From assembly GCA_001599935.1 (NCBI GenBank), contig BCIJ01000001.1:188277-252276 (forward strand): a DNA stretch of 64,000 bases, in the 5' to 3' direction. Below are positions 38,042-47,834 of this stretch, piece by piece (positions within the stretch are counted from its first letter, which is position 1; every line of letters starts with the position of its first letter). A program made the translations under genes and the position numbers. The stretch is from Holtermannia corniformis (taxonomy: Eukaryota > Basidiomycota > Tremellomycetes > Holtermanniales). Under the pieces are notes generated by a model, which saw only the letters and a program-made list of their open reading frames with translations, was not told where the DNA came from and did no database searches.

Positions 38042-39985
38042 TCACAGCGAGCCACTCGAAGCTTCCTCTCGACTCGAGTCGTCCATCCCGCCGCCGAGCG
38101 AATGAGGAAACATCATCGTCAACCTCGTGCGCAGAGTCCGGTTCTCTGCGCGCAAGCTCAAAGCATCCGCCTCGAGTCTGGGATCATCAGCGTAGACCAC
38201 CGCACGCCCAGTCAGTCAACCCACTTGTCAATCTCGGTCATCGCCCACTGGTTAAACGTGTGTAGTTCGCGTTTATACATTTTCGCAGCGGCCTCGTACG
38301 TCGTCCGCCGCGCCTTTTCGTTTTTCAGTTCCTCGCGCAGCTTGTCGAGGCTCGCGTACGGGCCTTCGAGGCTGCGTGGGCTCGTGCTCGTACTGGTCCT
38401 GTGGCTGTGTGAAGAGCTGTTGTTGGTCGACGAGCGCGAGCGTGCGTAGCGCAAGGCGCAAGGCTGCAGTGGGAGCGGCGTCGTGGGGTTGACTGGGGAC
38501 GACTGCGCCGTCGTCGAGGGTGAGACATACGCAAGAAGCTCGTCGATCGTCGCATCTTTCTTCACCGTCCCAGGTCGCATCGGTGTCATGGGCTGATCAA
38601 GACCCGCAATGTTCAACCCAGCGTTCATACGCGCAGCAGCGGCTCGGCCAGCCGAGACGGTACGCTCACGCTCACGCAGGCGCTCTCGGCCAAGCGAACC
38701 GTTGACTATCAGCCCAGATTCGGGGTCCACAGGACTGGCAGATCGTATCGGGATCGCCTCGCCGGGTGGGATTTCAAGCGCTTCTCCGAGCTCCAGCACT
38801 TGGTCGAGCTCACCTGGCGACTTGGGTGGCGGACCGAGCGGGACTGACTTGGCTGGCGGTAGCGGAGAGTAGGGCGCCCTTCGCATACTCCGTGGCGAGC
38901 CCGCGGCGGCTTGGGGTGCAGTCACCGGTCTCCCCGGGTGACGCTTCGGAATACCTTGGGGGGAACCTGCAAGTAGAGCAAGTGGCCTAGGGTAAGTTCC
39001 ATTGATTGTTTCGTCCACCGTCGCAGACCTGACGCGGGGTAGGGCCTCTTGGATCGGCGTTGCGCACGGTGCACTTGGTGCACGAGTCGGCGGCACTGGG
39101 TCGACGGTGCGATATGCAAGCTCCGAGTGAGCCTCTTCCCTGCTACCGTCGACCATGATAGGATAGGTAGGACTTGCGGGGGTGCGCAGAGTTGGCGACA
39201 ACGCCTGCAAGTGAAGTGGTTGCGACTTTGGCGAGATATCGCCTAGCGAGGCGAGCGTGCTGGTAGGTATCGAGAGTGTCGGGGACGGCAGTATCTGCGG
39301 GCTAAGCTCCGTCTTGGGTGCTTGTGGGATGATATACGCCGTCGCGCTGGCCGTCAGTGCAGCCCCGATTCGCGCCCACTAGACGCACCCAGAAGCAGTG
39401 CGGATCGGAATCATGGCCGGCCCCAGCCGCACTCGTTCCCGCACCCTTGCGTCCTCCTTTAGAGCATACAAAGCCTCGTTGCCGACGCTATCATGCACTC
39501 TATTGCTCCATCGCTTCTTCCAGCTCGATTTGCGCTTGACGTCGTCGTCCTTTGCAGAGACGTTTGACCGGAAGGGATCTGCGTTGTTGAACAAGCTGGT
39601 CGAGCTGGTATCCTGCGAAAGCACCAAGCGCGGTGTGTTGTTGTCGACAGGGGGCGGCGCATCTCTGAAAAAGTCGACCAGATCCCGAGTCTGCTGGCGG
39701 TTGTTGCCAAGTCTCGGCTCTCTCGCCATAGGGCGCGGTTGCACCACTGTTCAGACTCAGCTGTGCGTCAGTCATGATCAGACACTCACCCTTGCCTCGA
39801 ACAGAGTGGCGCAGTGTGACCGGCGTGCTACTGAACGACGATACAGACGACGAGGGCGAGATGGACGCAGCAGAACCCCGCCGCGACATTCTGAGCGAGC
39901 CGCCTCTTGCAAGCGACAGAGGCAGTAGCCCGTTCGCGCGGTCGAGGATATTTATTGAGCGCCGTGTCTCCCTATCGCCCAGCAT
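38042..39985 (-). CDS. Unrecognised Ser/Pro-rich protein with C-terminal coiled coil
   Basis: I do not recognise the family. Four exons read from ATG 39985 (MLGDRETRRSINILDRANG, in a GCCGCCATG context) to TGA at 38042-38044. An N-terminal Ser-rich basic segment is followed by the block QTRDLVDFFRDAPPPVD, then KRKSSWKKRWSNR and KEDARVRERVRLGPAMIPIRTASG, a low-complexity Pro/Ser/Ala middle, and a C-terminal coiled coil. The coiled coil (SLDKLREELKNEKARR to ENRTLRTRLTMMF) is about 70 residues and extends over the last intron, where EIDK joins LEADALSLRAENR. The TRDLVDFFRDAPP block resembles an N-terminal motif I associate with uncharacterised fungal proteins. About 590 residues, no membrane segment. 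A cytoskeletal or membrane-traffic adaptor role is possible but unsupported. Confidence 0.7.
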
Positions 39986-40105
39986 GGCGGCAGGGTGTTG
40001 CAGGAACCAGGCAAGGGCAGAGGAGTCGGCGCCGGAAACCCAACGTATGATATAGCTCGAGGAACAGTGGCTTCAGACAGCTTCATAATACACGCCCGAG
40101 ACAGT

Positions 40106-42953
40106 CTAGGCCCAGTCGTGGATCTCGTCGTCCGATAGCCAGCTCTGTGCCGCCTTGTCCGCCTCAGGCTCGCCATCCCACCCCTGAAGCCTCCCAGCCT
40201 CGTCCTCTTCGTCCGGCAGATCCTCGTCCTCCACTTCCGTCTTGTCTGTAATCTCTTCGTGAAAGATGCTGTCGTTGGATGCTTTGAATGTGGTGAATGC
40301 AGTGGTGGAGATGCTAGGTGGAAGCAGTCGTTTGTGCTCGTCATCTGGCAGCAAGATCAGCACGCACCGCGACGTAGGAGCGCACGCACGGGGACTCAAT
40401 GCTTGTATCTTGGCCATCATTGGAATCGTTTCGGTCGCCAAAATAGTCGAGCTCTGCAGGCCGCCCCAGCCCGCCGTCGTGAGACCAGCCGCAGCGACAT
40501 GCGCCGCGGCATTGTTGAGCTCGGCAATGTTGTCGCGTTCGCGGCGGTACCAGTTGAAGAACTCTGGCTTGATCATCTTTTGCCCGGCCCTGCAGCTAGT
40601 CAGCACAAGACGTTGATCGTAACCGACACGAACCGCGGTACAGGACTTGGCAGGGCCATCAGCAGGCCCCGAGTGACAATATGGAACGCATACGCGATCG
40701 CTTGTGGGCTCGTCTGCCACTGAGATGTTTCAGTGTCACAAAGCAATCGACCAAAGCGTCACTTACCAGATCCTCCTCTGAACGCATCACATCCGCACGC
40801 ACGAAATCGTCCAGAGCCATCCCGACTTGGTCAATGTCGGTACAGAAATGAGGAAACGATTGGTGTAGCCACAGTGCAAACGTCGATGTGTCAACGGGAA
40901 CGGTCGGGATGAAAGCCTGGCATACGTGTCAGATTGCCCATAGACATGAGCAACGAGCACACCTCCATGTCGATGCGAGACCGTCGCCGCTCAAATTCAT
41001 CGAGATGGTCCGGGAGGGGATCTTGCGGCGGCAGTGCTGCGATCCGAGCAATCTCTTCCTGGTCGTCCGTGTCTAGCGGCGGATCGCCAAGCCCTGGACA
41101 AGGCATCAGCCAATTTACTGACCGTGCCTTGCTGATCACGCACGCTTGTTGTAAAAGACCTTGCCAAGTGCATGAAACAGGCCCAAGCTCTGCTCACGCC
41201 GCGTCACAGCATCCAGCCTGACCAGATCAGCCCAGTTGGCACGCCCATCTCGTCACTCACAGCGCGCGCACATGCTCGCTCGCCTCAATCTTGGCACCCT
41301 TGCCGCCGCGACTGCCCCTTCCGCTCTTCTTGACACCCTCGGCGGTTGTACCCTTCTTCCTACCGGTCGACGTCGACGCCAGTTTCATCGTCTGCGTCGC
41401 GAGGAACTCGAGCGAGTTGACGGCAGACCTGAGATCGCCGTTCGATGTCTGCGCGATCAGTTGTAGGGCTTCAAGAGGTGGTCGCTGGGCTTGTTTCGGG
41501 ATGGCGAGCGGGATGATGCGGTTCAGCGCCTTGATCATGAATGTTGGCGCGATAGGAAGGAAGCTGTACGGTAGCTCGTCAGCATCATTTCACCGTTGTC
41601 CTGACCAGCTTACTCCAGAGTCCGACACCACGCGCTATCTTTCACTTCGGTCCCGACCAGCGCTGCAGCACTATCCGTCCTTCCACCACGTTCGCGCCAA
41701 CTCTCCTCTGCACGCCCGCCGTCGCCGTTCGCACTCGCGAGGATGACGAGCGGACACGAGTTGGTCTGGTACGACTTGCAAAACTCGAGCAGCGCGGCGT
41801 GGAACGCTTCGCGTGTGGGTTCGTGCGAGAGGTTTGGTAGTGAAGTGAGGAGGAGCAGGCGGCGTTTCGGCCGTGTTGAAGAGGTCGAGGCGAAGGACAG
41901 GGGTGTGTAGGAGTGGCGCGAGAGGAAGGAGGAGAGTTTGCTGGTGGTTGACTCGCGCTCTGACACGGGGATCTCATCAACACGCCGTTCACGTTTGCAT
42001 AACATAGCTCACCTAGGCCAACCCCAAAGCCCGAGTCATCCATGCCCTCTCCCCACTCTATCAACTCGACATCCAATGCCCTCGCCAGAACTCTGATCGA
42101 CGTCGTCTTGCCGACACCCGCCGGACCCGTCAACAACAGGATCCTCTATCATGCATCATAATCAGCACTGCTATAGTCGGCAGTACCGTTTACGCACCCT
42201 ATATTTGCGAATCTTATCCCGTGCAGCGGCTGGCATCTCGTCTTCCCGCCCGACCATCTGTGGCGGCACACCATCGAGAGCTTCAAGTAGCCATTCCTTT
42301 AGCTTTGAGAGTCGTGGTTTGGATGGTGCGAGCTCTGCCTAGCAAGGGTATTAGTAAGAGGCACTTTACGATGCAAGGCACTGACCTCGGTCGCTGGCGC
42401 AAAGCGTTCAGTCCACATTTCCTCGACCGCGCTCGAGCTTGACGAGTCTAGTCGTAGTGTGAGCGTCATCATACTATCGAGACTCAACGCACGGTTGTAG
42501 CTGGTAGCTTGTGCAAACTTGACTTGCTCATCCTCGTCGTCATCCACAATCTCAATCACCTCTTTTGCTTTGCCCTTGCCCTTGTAATCTCTCAAGTAAG
42601 TAGTTGAGGACTCTGGCACATGTTCCGCCTTGGCTCGTTTGAGCGGCACCGGCGGCGGCGGCATCGAAGCAGACGCCGAACGCCGTCTATCATCAGTCTG
42701 GCGCCCATCGTTTGACAAAGTCGGTGAAGCCCGGGACGACGACGACGGGGCGGAGAAGTTGAGCGTGCTCTGAACCTGAATATTACATTGGTATCAGCGC
42801 TCGGCCTGCGGACACTTGTGCAGTGCGACGGACCGAGCTCAAGCTCTTGAACTTCTTGGGTGGAGGTGCCGAGAGGTCGATCACGCCCCCGTTAGCTCTG
42901 GACTTGGGCTTTGAGGAGGTTGATGAGGCCCTTGTCGACTTTTTGGGCGGCAT
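40106..42953 (-). CDS. RAD17: RAD17/Rad24 checkpoint clamp loader large subunit
   Basis: AAA+ protein that, with RFC2-5, loads the 9-1-1 clamp at DNA damage sites to activate the checkpoint kinase. Start [20 protein letters not shown] at 42953. After a basic Ser-rich N-terminus come [32 protein letters not shown] (family motif), Walker [20 protein letters not shown] (about 42090-42140) and the Walker B-like strand [12 protein letters not shown]. Sensor and lid elements follow ([35 protein letters not shown]). The C-terminal region has [33 protein letters not shown] and an acidic tail ending [12 protein letters not shown] (stop 40106-40108). Walker B is degenerate (no DExx box), as is known for RAD17 proteins. 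About ten introns. It shares a 190-bp divergent promoter with KSH1. Confidence 0.92.
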
Positions 42954-43143
42954 GGCGACCGTTTGGGCGCTGGACGGACGCTGCAGGACGATGGGATTGC
43001 ACCCAAGTCGAGTGGTTGGTGCCCCTCTGGACCAACTACCCGATCGGACATCCGAGTCCGGGTGCGGACATCCGATCACCACGTCCCGGCTTCACACTCA
43101 GTTCAACTTCACCCCGTCTCGCTGCGAGTACCACAACTGCATC
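42954..43143. promoter_or_regulatory. Divergent promoter region RAD17 / KSH1
   Basis: 190 bp between two divergent start codons. It holds a pair of identical 11-bp elements listed separately. Confidence 0.6.
43045..43075. promoter_or_regulatory. Two identical CGG-N4-CCG elements, 20 bp apart
   Basis: CGGACATCCGA occurs at 43045-43055 and again at 43065-43075, start to start 20 bp, close to two helical turns. Each contains CGG-N4-CCG, the inverted CGG half-site layout recognised by many fungal Zn2Cys6 transcription factors. Being shared by RAD17 and KSH1, the site could serve either gene. Confidence 0.55.
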
Positions 43144-43539
43144 ATGGTAGGTGCCACACACGACTCGGAGCAGAACTCTATCACCATCACGGTCAAACGC
43201 AGCTGACAATCGCGCAGTCGGCGCTGTTCAACTTTCAATCCTTGCTGCTCGTCATCATCCTCATGATCTGTACGTGCACCTATGCGCGCGGGATCGCACC
43301 GGGCCTGATCGACCGGAACCGCGAAGGGTATGTCGGGTCTCTCCCGACTTGTCAAAGACTGATGCAGGTCCGCTAGGTTCTCCGGACTGCTGTTCAAGAG
43401 TGCGCGGATAGGTTCGTGCTGCCGCTGGCGAGACCGGGCAGAATCAGACTGACGTATGACCCTCACAGGCGAGCGGCTGTCTCCCTACGTCTCCCTAGCG
43501 TGCATCGTCATGGCCGCCCGGATCCTTCTCGGGTCCTAG
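43144..43539 (+). CDS. KSH1: KISH/Ksh1 (TMEM167) small secretory-pathway membrane protein
   Basis: Small essential Golgi/secretory pathway membrane protein of the KISH family. Four exons: 43144-43146 (ATG only), 43218-43327, 43377-43411 (35-nt microexon) and 43469-43539. They give 72 residues beginning [20 protein letters not shown] and containing [39 protein letters not shown] and MAARILLGS. This matches the family along its whole length: a signal-like first hydrophobic segment (residues about 5-22), the conserved ARIGERLSP loop and a second membrane segment at the C-terminus. Because exons are tiny, no long open frame reveals this gene. Stop TAG 43537-43539; the next gene converges 78 bp away. 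Confidence 0.95.
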
Positions 43540-43617
43540 CGTGCACCGTACCCTGTACTGGCCTGCACTCGACACCTAGATGTATATTACGACACTATGC
43601 CTATTGCATACGCGACG

Positions 43618-44381
43618 CTATATCTGCCTAGCCTGCTTTTTTTCTTCTTTCCGACGTCGTTTGGCCTCGCGCCGGCGTTCAGCCTTTGTCTTTTGTGACA
43701 CCGTCGTACTGGGTGTTGCGTCGGGTGCGTCGACGTCGCTATCGTCCGCGTCGGGTGCGGGTACAGTCGCAGTCGGCGACGTCGGTATGGCGGGCTCTTT
43801 CGGCTTGAGGATCGCCAAAGGCGCCACTGCCGGCTGCTGGCTCTGGCCGGACATGACCTCGGCACCCTCCCTCTGCTTCTTCTGTTTCTTCTTCTTGCCA
43901 CTCAGCAGCGCTTGCACCCCCGCAGCATCTGCCTTGGCTTTCCCCTTGCCAACCGAGCGAAAGCGAGACGTCTCATCTTCCTCGTCCTCGTCGCTCCTCG
44001 CGCGCTTGCCAACCTCGCGCTCGGCCCCATGTTGGCGTTTCAGATGGGTTTCGAGCGCTTGAAAGTTGCGCGAGCTACTGCTCGGTCCGGGACCTGCTGC
44101 CGCCGCCGGGTTGTCGAGAAGGGGATGACCCAGGCCAAGCCTTGTTCGCGCTCAGGTTTCAGTTTCGCCGCACGGACCGTCCGGGCACTCGCTCACCTCT
44201 CGACCTGCCATTCTGCGCCGCGCCGTCCGCCTTTGCTCATGGCCGCGTCAAACTCGTTTTCACGCTCTGCTTGCGACTTGGTCGAGCCAAACGATGGAGG
44301 AACCCATGAAGAGACGAGGTTGCGGAGGAGGGCGGTGGAGAGGGTGTAGGACTCTGCCGATGGCTGTTGTTCGCTCGCCAT
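43618..44381 (-). CDS. DUF3245-like small basic protein
   Basis: Two exons from ATG 44381 to TAG 43618-43620; an intron at about 44135-44190 joins WQVER to LGLGHPLLDNP. The N-terminus (TLSTALLRNLVSSWVPPSFG, ERENEFDAAM) followed by the RLGLG motif resembles the DUF3245 family of small fungal/eukaryotic proteins. This is a recollection-based match and uncertain. The rest is low complexity with several Lys/Arg clusters (SGKKKKQKKQREG; AERRREAKRRRKEEKKQ) that look like nuclear or nucleolar localisation signals. About 235 residues; function unknown. It shares a 218-bp divergent promoter with TOM40. Confidence 0.7.
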
Positions 44382-44599
44382 GGCTCCGGGTTGCTTTGCC
44401 TGCTCTCTAGATGTGCTCTATGCTCTCTCTGCTGCTCTCCGCGCTCGTATCCTGCCTTGTACACAATGTAGTACCTACCAGGGGTTAAGCAGCCATCTTT
44501 AGCTCACTCGGTGAAAAGCCCGGTCCATCAGGGGTTAACAAAACATCCCATCCAGCGACTCCCAACGACAGCATCATCACTCTTCAACCCAGCCAAGCC
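44382..44599. promoter_or_regulatory. Divergent promoter region DUF3245-like / TOM40 with duplicated CAGGGGTTAA
   Basis: CAGGGGTTAA occurs at 44479-44488 and 44529-44538, exactly 50 bp apart, in the same orientation. The second copy is about 60 bp before the TOM40 ATG. The 10-mer does not match a fungal factor site I can name. Confidence 0.5.
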
Positions 44600-46005
44600 A
44601 TGGCAACGCCCTACACACCCCACGGCAGCGCCCAGCTCTCGGCACCCATCAACCACAATGCCCCTCCCGCCGTTCAGCCCTACCTCGATGCGCTCACGAG
44701 CGTGTTCCGACCCGTGACGACGCCGATCGCGAGCACGTATCAAAAGTTCCATGCGATCAAGGAGAGCTTTGGCCTCGTCCAGCCGGGCACGGCAGAGAAC
44801 CTGACAAAGGAGATCAAGCGTGAGTCTGCCCGGTCGCGCGCGCACGAACACGAGCTGATCCGAGCGGATAGAGACCCACTTGACAAACTACTTGTTTGAC
44901 GGCGCGCGCGCCGACCTGTCCAAGAGCGTCAGCATGAGCCCTGCGTTCCAGGTCTCGCACTCGTTTGCGCTCGCGAGCCAGACTCAACCGGCGAGCTACA
45001 ACTTTGGCGCCGTGTTTGCGAATGCGTCGGTCAGTGCGCTGGCTCGCGTCGGTAGAGCCCGAGACTGATGACCGAGTAGACATTGCTGCAGGGCGGCGTG
45101 GATGGCACCGGGGCCGTCACGGTCCGAGCCAACCAGACTTGGAACCCGGCCAACACGACCAAGATCCAGGGTCAGGTCCGTAGCCGTCATTTGTACACCA
45201 ACAGAGATCTCACGACTATAGCTCTCTCAAACCGCAGGCCACTCGATGGTCCAAATCGAGCACGACCACTTGGCACCTCACTACTCGCTCAACCTGCGAA
45301 GCATCAACCCTTCGCCCGTCGATCTGACCGGCATCCACATGGTCTCGCTCCTCCACTCAATCTCGCCCCGGCTCAGCCTCGGGTTCGAATCCATCATCCA
45401 GCACCCGCAGCCCGCCATCCTCGAGGTCTCAACTTCCTACCTGGCCAAGCTGACCTCGCTCCCGGACCCGCTCGCCGCACTGACGCCGTCCCCCGTCACC
45501 GGTGCCGCCCCCTTCACCCCGTCATGGATCGCGACCGCTCAACTCCAGCCAGCGGGCATCCTCAACACGACCTACTACCAGCGCCTGTCGGACAAGGTCG
45601 ACGTCGCACTCGACCTGACGGCCGTCAACCAGCCGGAATCCATGATGGGCCCCGCCAAGCGCGAGGCGACGGCGACGCTCGGGGCCAAATACGAGTTCAG
45701 GATGGCCACGTTCCGCGGACAGGTTGACACCAAAGGCAAGGTCGGCATGCTGCTCGAGCAGCGCTTTACCCCTGCCTTTGCGTTCCTTGTCGGCGGCGAG
45801 ATTGACCACTTCAAGGTGGGTGCCACGAGTTGGGCGAGCTGGTCGATAGGGCGCTGACTCTACACAGAACACTTCGCGGATCGGCGTTGGAGTCATGATC
45901 GACTCGTCGACAATGTAAGTGGTCGTATGGCCTCTCGCTTCACAGCTGACATGCAACAGGACGCAAGAAGACATGGTTGCGGCCGGTATGATGCCGCCCG
46001 CCTAG
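44600..46005 (+). CDS. TOM40: TOM40 mitochondrial import channel
   Basis: Beta-barrel pore of the outer mitochondrial membrane translocase. Start MATPYTPHGSAQLSAPINHN at 44600. An N-terminal Pro-rich segment and helix (FRPVTTPIASTYQKFHAIKESFGLVQPGTAENLTKEIK) precedes the barrel. The barrel is made of alternating amphipathic strands: THLTNYLFDGARADLSKSVS, FQVSHSFALASQ, VTVRANQTWNP, SMVQIEHDHLAPHYSLNLRS, LLEQRFTPAFAFLVGGEIDH and SRIGVGVMIDSS. It ends MMPPA with TAG at 46003-46005. Four or five short introns, the first near 44821-44872. About 370 residues, the usual Tom40 size. The next gene converges, 148 bp away. Confidence 0.94.
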
Positions 46006-46153
46006 GTCTGCCCGACACGCGGTGCACACGATTCGGTGGGGCAATAGACGATGGAGGCTCAGGGAGGAGGACGAAGAAGCAGATCAAGGATCCAGACGGT
46101 GTAGCGTGCCAATACCTGTACAACCCAGCTAGTCGCATCACACTCGGGATATA

Positions 46154-47593
46154 TCACTGCTCGCGCGTTCTGGACAGTGGCAGTGGCGGCACGGGTGCGC
46201 CAGCTTGAGCCGCCGCGTCGTGGTAGTATAGGGAATGACGGGCGCTCGCGCGTGAATACGCGCTGATGGCCGAATGCCGTCGATCATCGGGTGAAATGGT
46301 CCGCAAGAGCGATCTTCGACGGTCTTCCAGTACGGCCCAGTCGTCGCTCGTCCGGACCGCGACCGTGCTGGCTGCAGCCTTGGCCGGCGTGAGCAGATCC
46401 TCGGTCGACAGGTTGTACTTGTACACTGGTGAGATTGGCTGGTCTGGATCGAGGCTACTAGCAATCGACGATCCAGAGGGTGAATGGGGTCGTGATGTGT
46501 GCGAGAGCGAGAGCGGTGACGGCTTGGTGGATTTGTACGACTCGCGCGAGCTCGTCGACGTTGGCGCCGTCAAGCGCGACGAGCGCTTCGACTGGGGCTG
46601 CGAGCTAGCAGTCGTCGGCACTGCCGGTGCCGGCGCCGGCGCCACTCGAGTCCCAACAGCACCCTGCGCCGTTCCCACACCCGCGCGATTCCCCTCGCCA
46701 CCGCGTTTCTCATCCATATCTAAGAACATGGACGGCGTCAACCCCCTCTCTGCCTTTTTCTCTCTGAACACGGTCCAGCGCTTCTCGCTATCGAACGAGA
46801 GGCCACCAACGAACCAGCTGCTTGAACGCGGGTTGGGGCCTTGGATCCCGCGCGGTTGGAGGCGAGGGCGAGAGTGGTGGCGGCGTAGAAAGTGGGTCAT
46901 GAGCGTGAGCGTGATGAGCGCTACGAGCGTGATGCCGGCGATTGCGCCTGGCGTTAGGGCTGGTACGGGTGTGCTTGGCGATGAGGATGAGTACGCGGTC
47001 GTGTCGTTGACCGGTGTGGACGGCGTTGGGAGGGAGAGTGGGACGTATGTGGGAACTGGTCGGTGTGGTGAAGACGAAGATGAACTGCGCAAAGCGCTGC
47101 TCGACAACACGGTCGAGGAAGCGACTACCGATGTGGTTGTAGAAATCGAATACAGACATGCGGCATCTGCGCAAGAAGGCGAAGCAAGGGCAGACGACGA
47201 TGCAGACGTCTCCCATAGTGTCGAGTCCGGCAGCCGGGTCGAGGAAGTGACGACCTGTTCGTCCATCATGACCGACGACCAGTCGCTAGCGCTGCTTGAG
47301 CCTTCGGCCGAGCTACTCTGCCGTGACTCGGTAGTCGTCCCCGTTGGCATTGCTGATCCGCCGCGAAGCGTCGACGAGGTTGAAGAGACGGCATCGTCAA
47401 GATGGCTGCTTGAAGGCGAAGACGACGGGGACGCATCGCTGCCAGTCTCTTCCGGCAGCGCGCTCGCAGACGCCAACGAGGCCTCGACGCCGACCGATAC
47501 CACCACAACCGAAGCGCTCGCGCTCACGGTCACTGCGGCGGCAGCGGCAGCGGCAGCCGAGACTTGGCGCTTGCGCCGTCGTTCCATCGTCAT
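46154..47593 (-). CDS. Ser/Thr-rich single-pass cell-surface protein
   Basis: One uninterrupted exon of 479 codons from ATG 47593 to TGA 46154-46156. An upstream in-frame TTG at 47602 is not used as the start. The N-terminus (MTMERRRKRQVS then an Ala/Val-rich hydrophobic run) is a plausible signal peptide. A region of about 200 residues very rich in Ser/Thr, likely O-mannosylated, follows. One transmembrane segment, GAIAGITLVALITLTLMTHF (about 46880-46940), stops with basic RRHHSRPR. A cytoplasmic tail of about 220 residues carries Ser/Pro motifs such as DPDQPISPVYKYNLS. The layout resembles fungal wall-stress sensor or SKG6/AXL2-type membrane proteins, but I cannot assign a family. It is one of the few intronless genes here. 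Confidence 0.75.
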   Translation of the reverse strand: MTMERRRKRQVSAAAAAAAAVTVSASASVVVVSVGVEASLASASALPEETGSDASPSSSPSSSHLDDAVSSTSSTLRGGSAMPTGTTTESRQSSSAEGSSSASDWSSVMMDEQVVTSSTRLPDSTLWETSASSSALASPSCADAACLYSISTTTSVVASSTVLSSSALRSSSSSSPHRPVPTYVPLSLPTPSTPVNDTTAYSSSSPSTPVPALTPGAIAGITLVALITLTLMTHFLRRHHSRPRLQPRGIQGPNPRSSSWFVGGLSFDSEKRWTVFREKKAERGLTPSMFLDMDEKRGGEGNRAGVGTAQGAVGTRVAPAPAPAVPTTASSQPQSKRSSRLTAPTSTSSRESYKSTKPSPLSLSHTSRPHSPSGSSIASSLDPDQPISPVYKYNLSTEDLLTPAKAAASTVAVRTSDDWAVLEDRRRSLLRTISPDDRRHSAISAYSRASARHSLYYHDAAAQAGAPVPPLPLSRTREQ

Positions 47594-47834
47594 CCGCGGC
47601 AACCCCTATTGCGCCAAACGAAACCAAAGATTGAACAAGAGAGTGTAAGAATAGGACAGGGACAAAGGCCAAGGACAAGAGGAGGGGTAAAACGGACAGA
47701 CTGGGCGACAACACCACGCTGTACATCTCGCAACATGACAACAGTGGCCGATGATGAACAACCCGGTCCAGGCGGTTTCCGAATCACCACGGATCGATCG
47801 GTCAATGATCCCGCCGAAACCGCAAGCACCGGTG

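Noticed and set aside
43021..43150. Plus-strand frames across the RAD17/KSH1 gap
   Set aside because: They run out of the promoter into KSH1 introns and do not encode family-like sequence; the real KSH1 reading needs splicing from 43144.
45380..45400. GGTTCGAATCC-like tRNA B-box
   Set aside because: It lies inside TOM40 coding sequence (reads GFES) and has no matching A-box or cloverleaf around it.
46266..47648. 460-codon plus-strand open frame opposite the Ser-rich membrane protein
   Set aside because: It is fully antisense to a better candidate with signal peptide and TM. Its sequence has no domain features, and long antisense frames are expected in GC-biased coding DNA.
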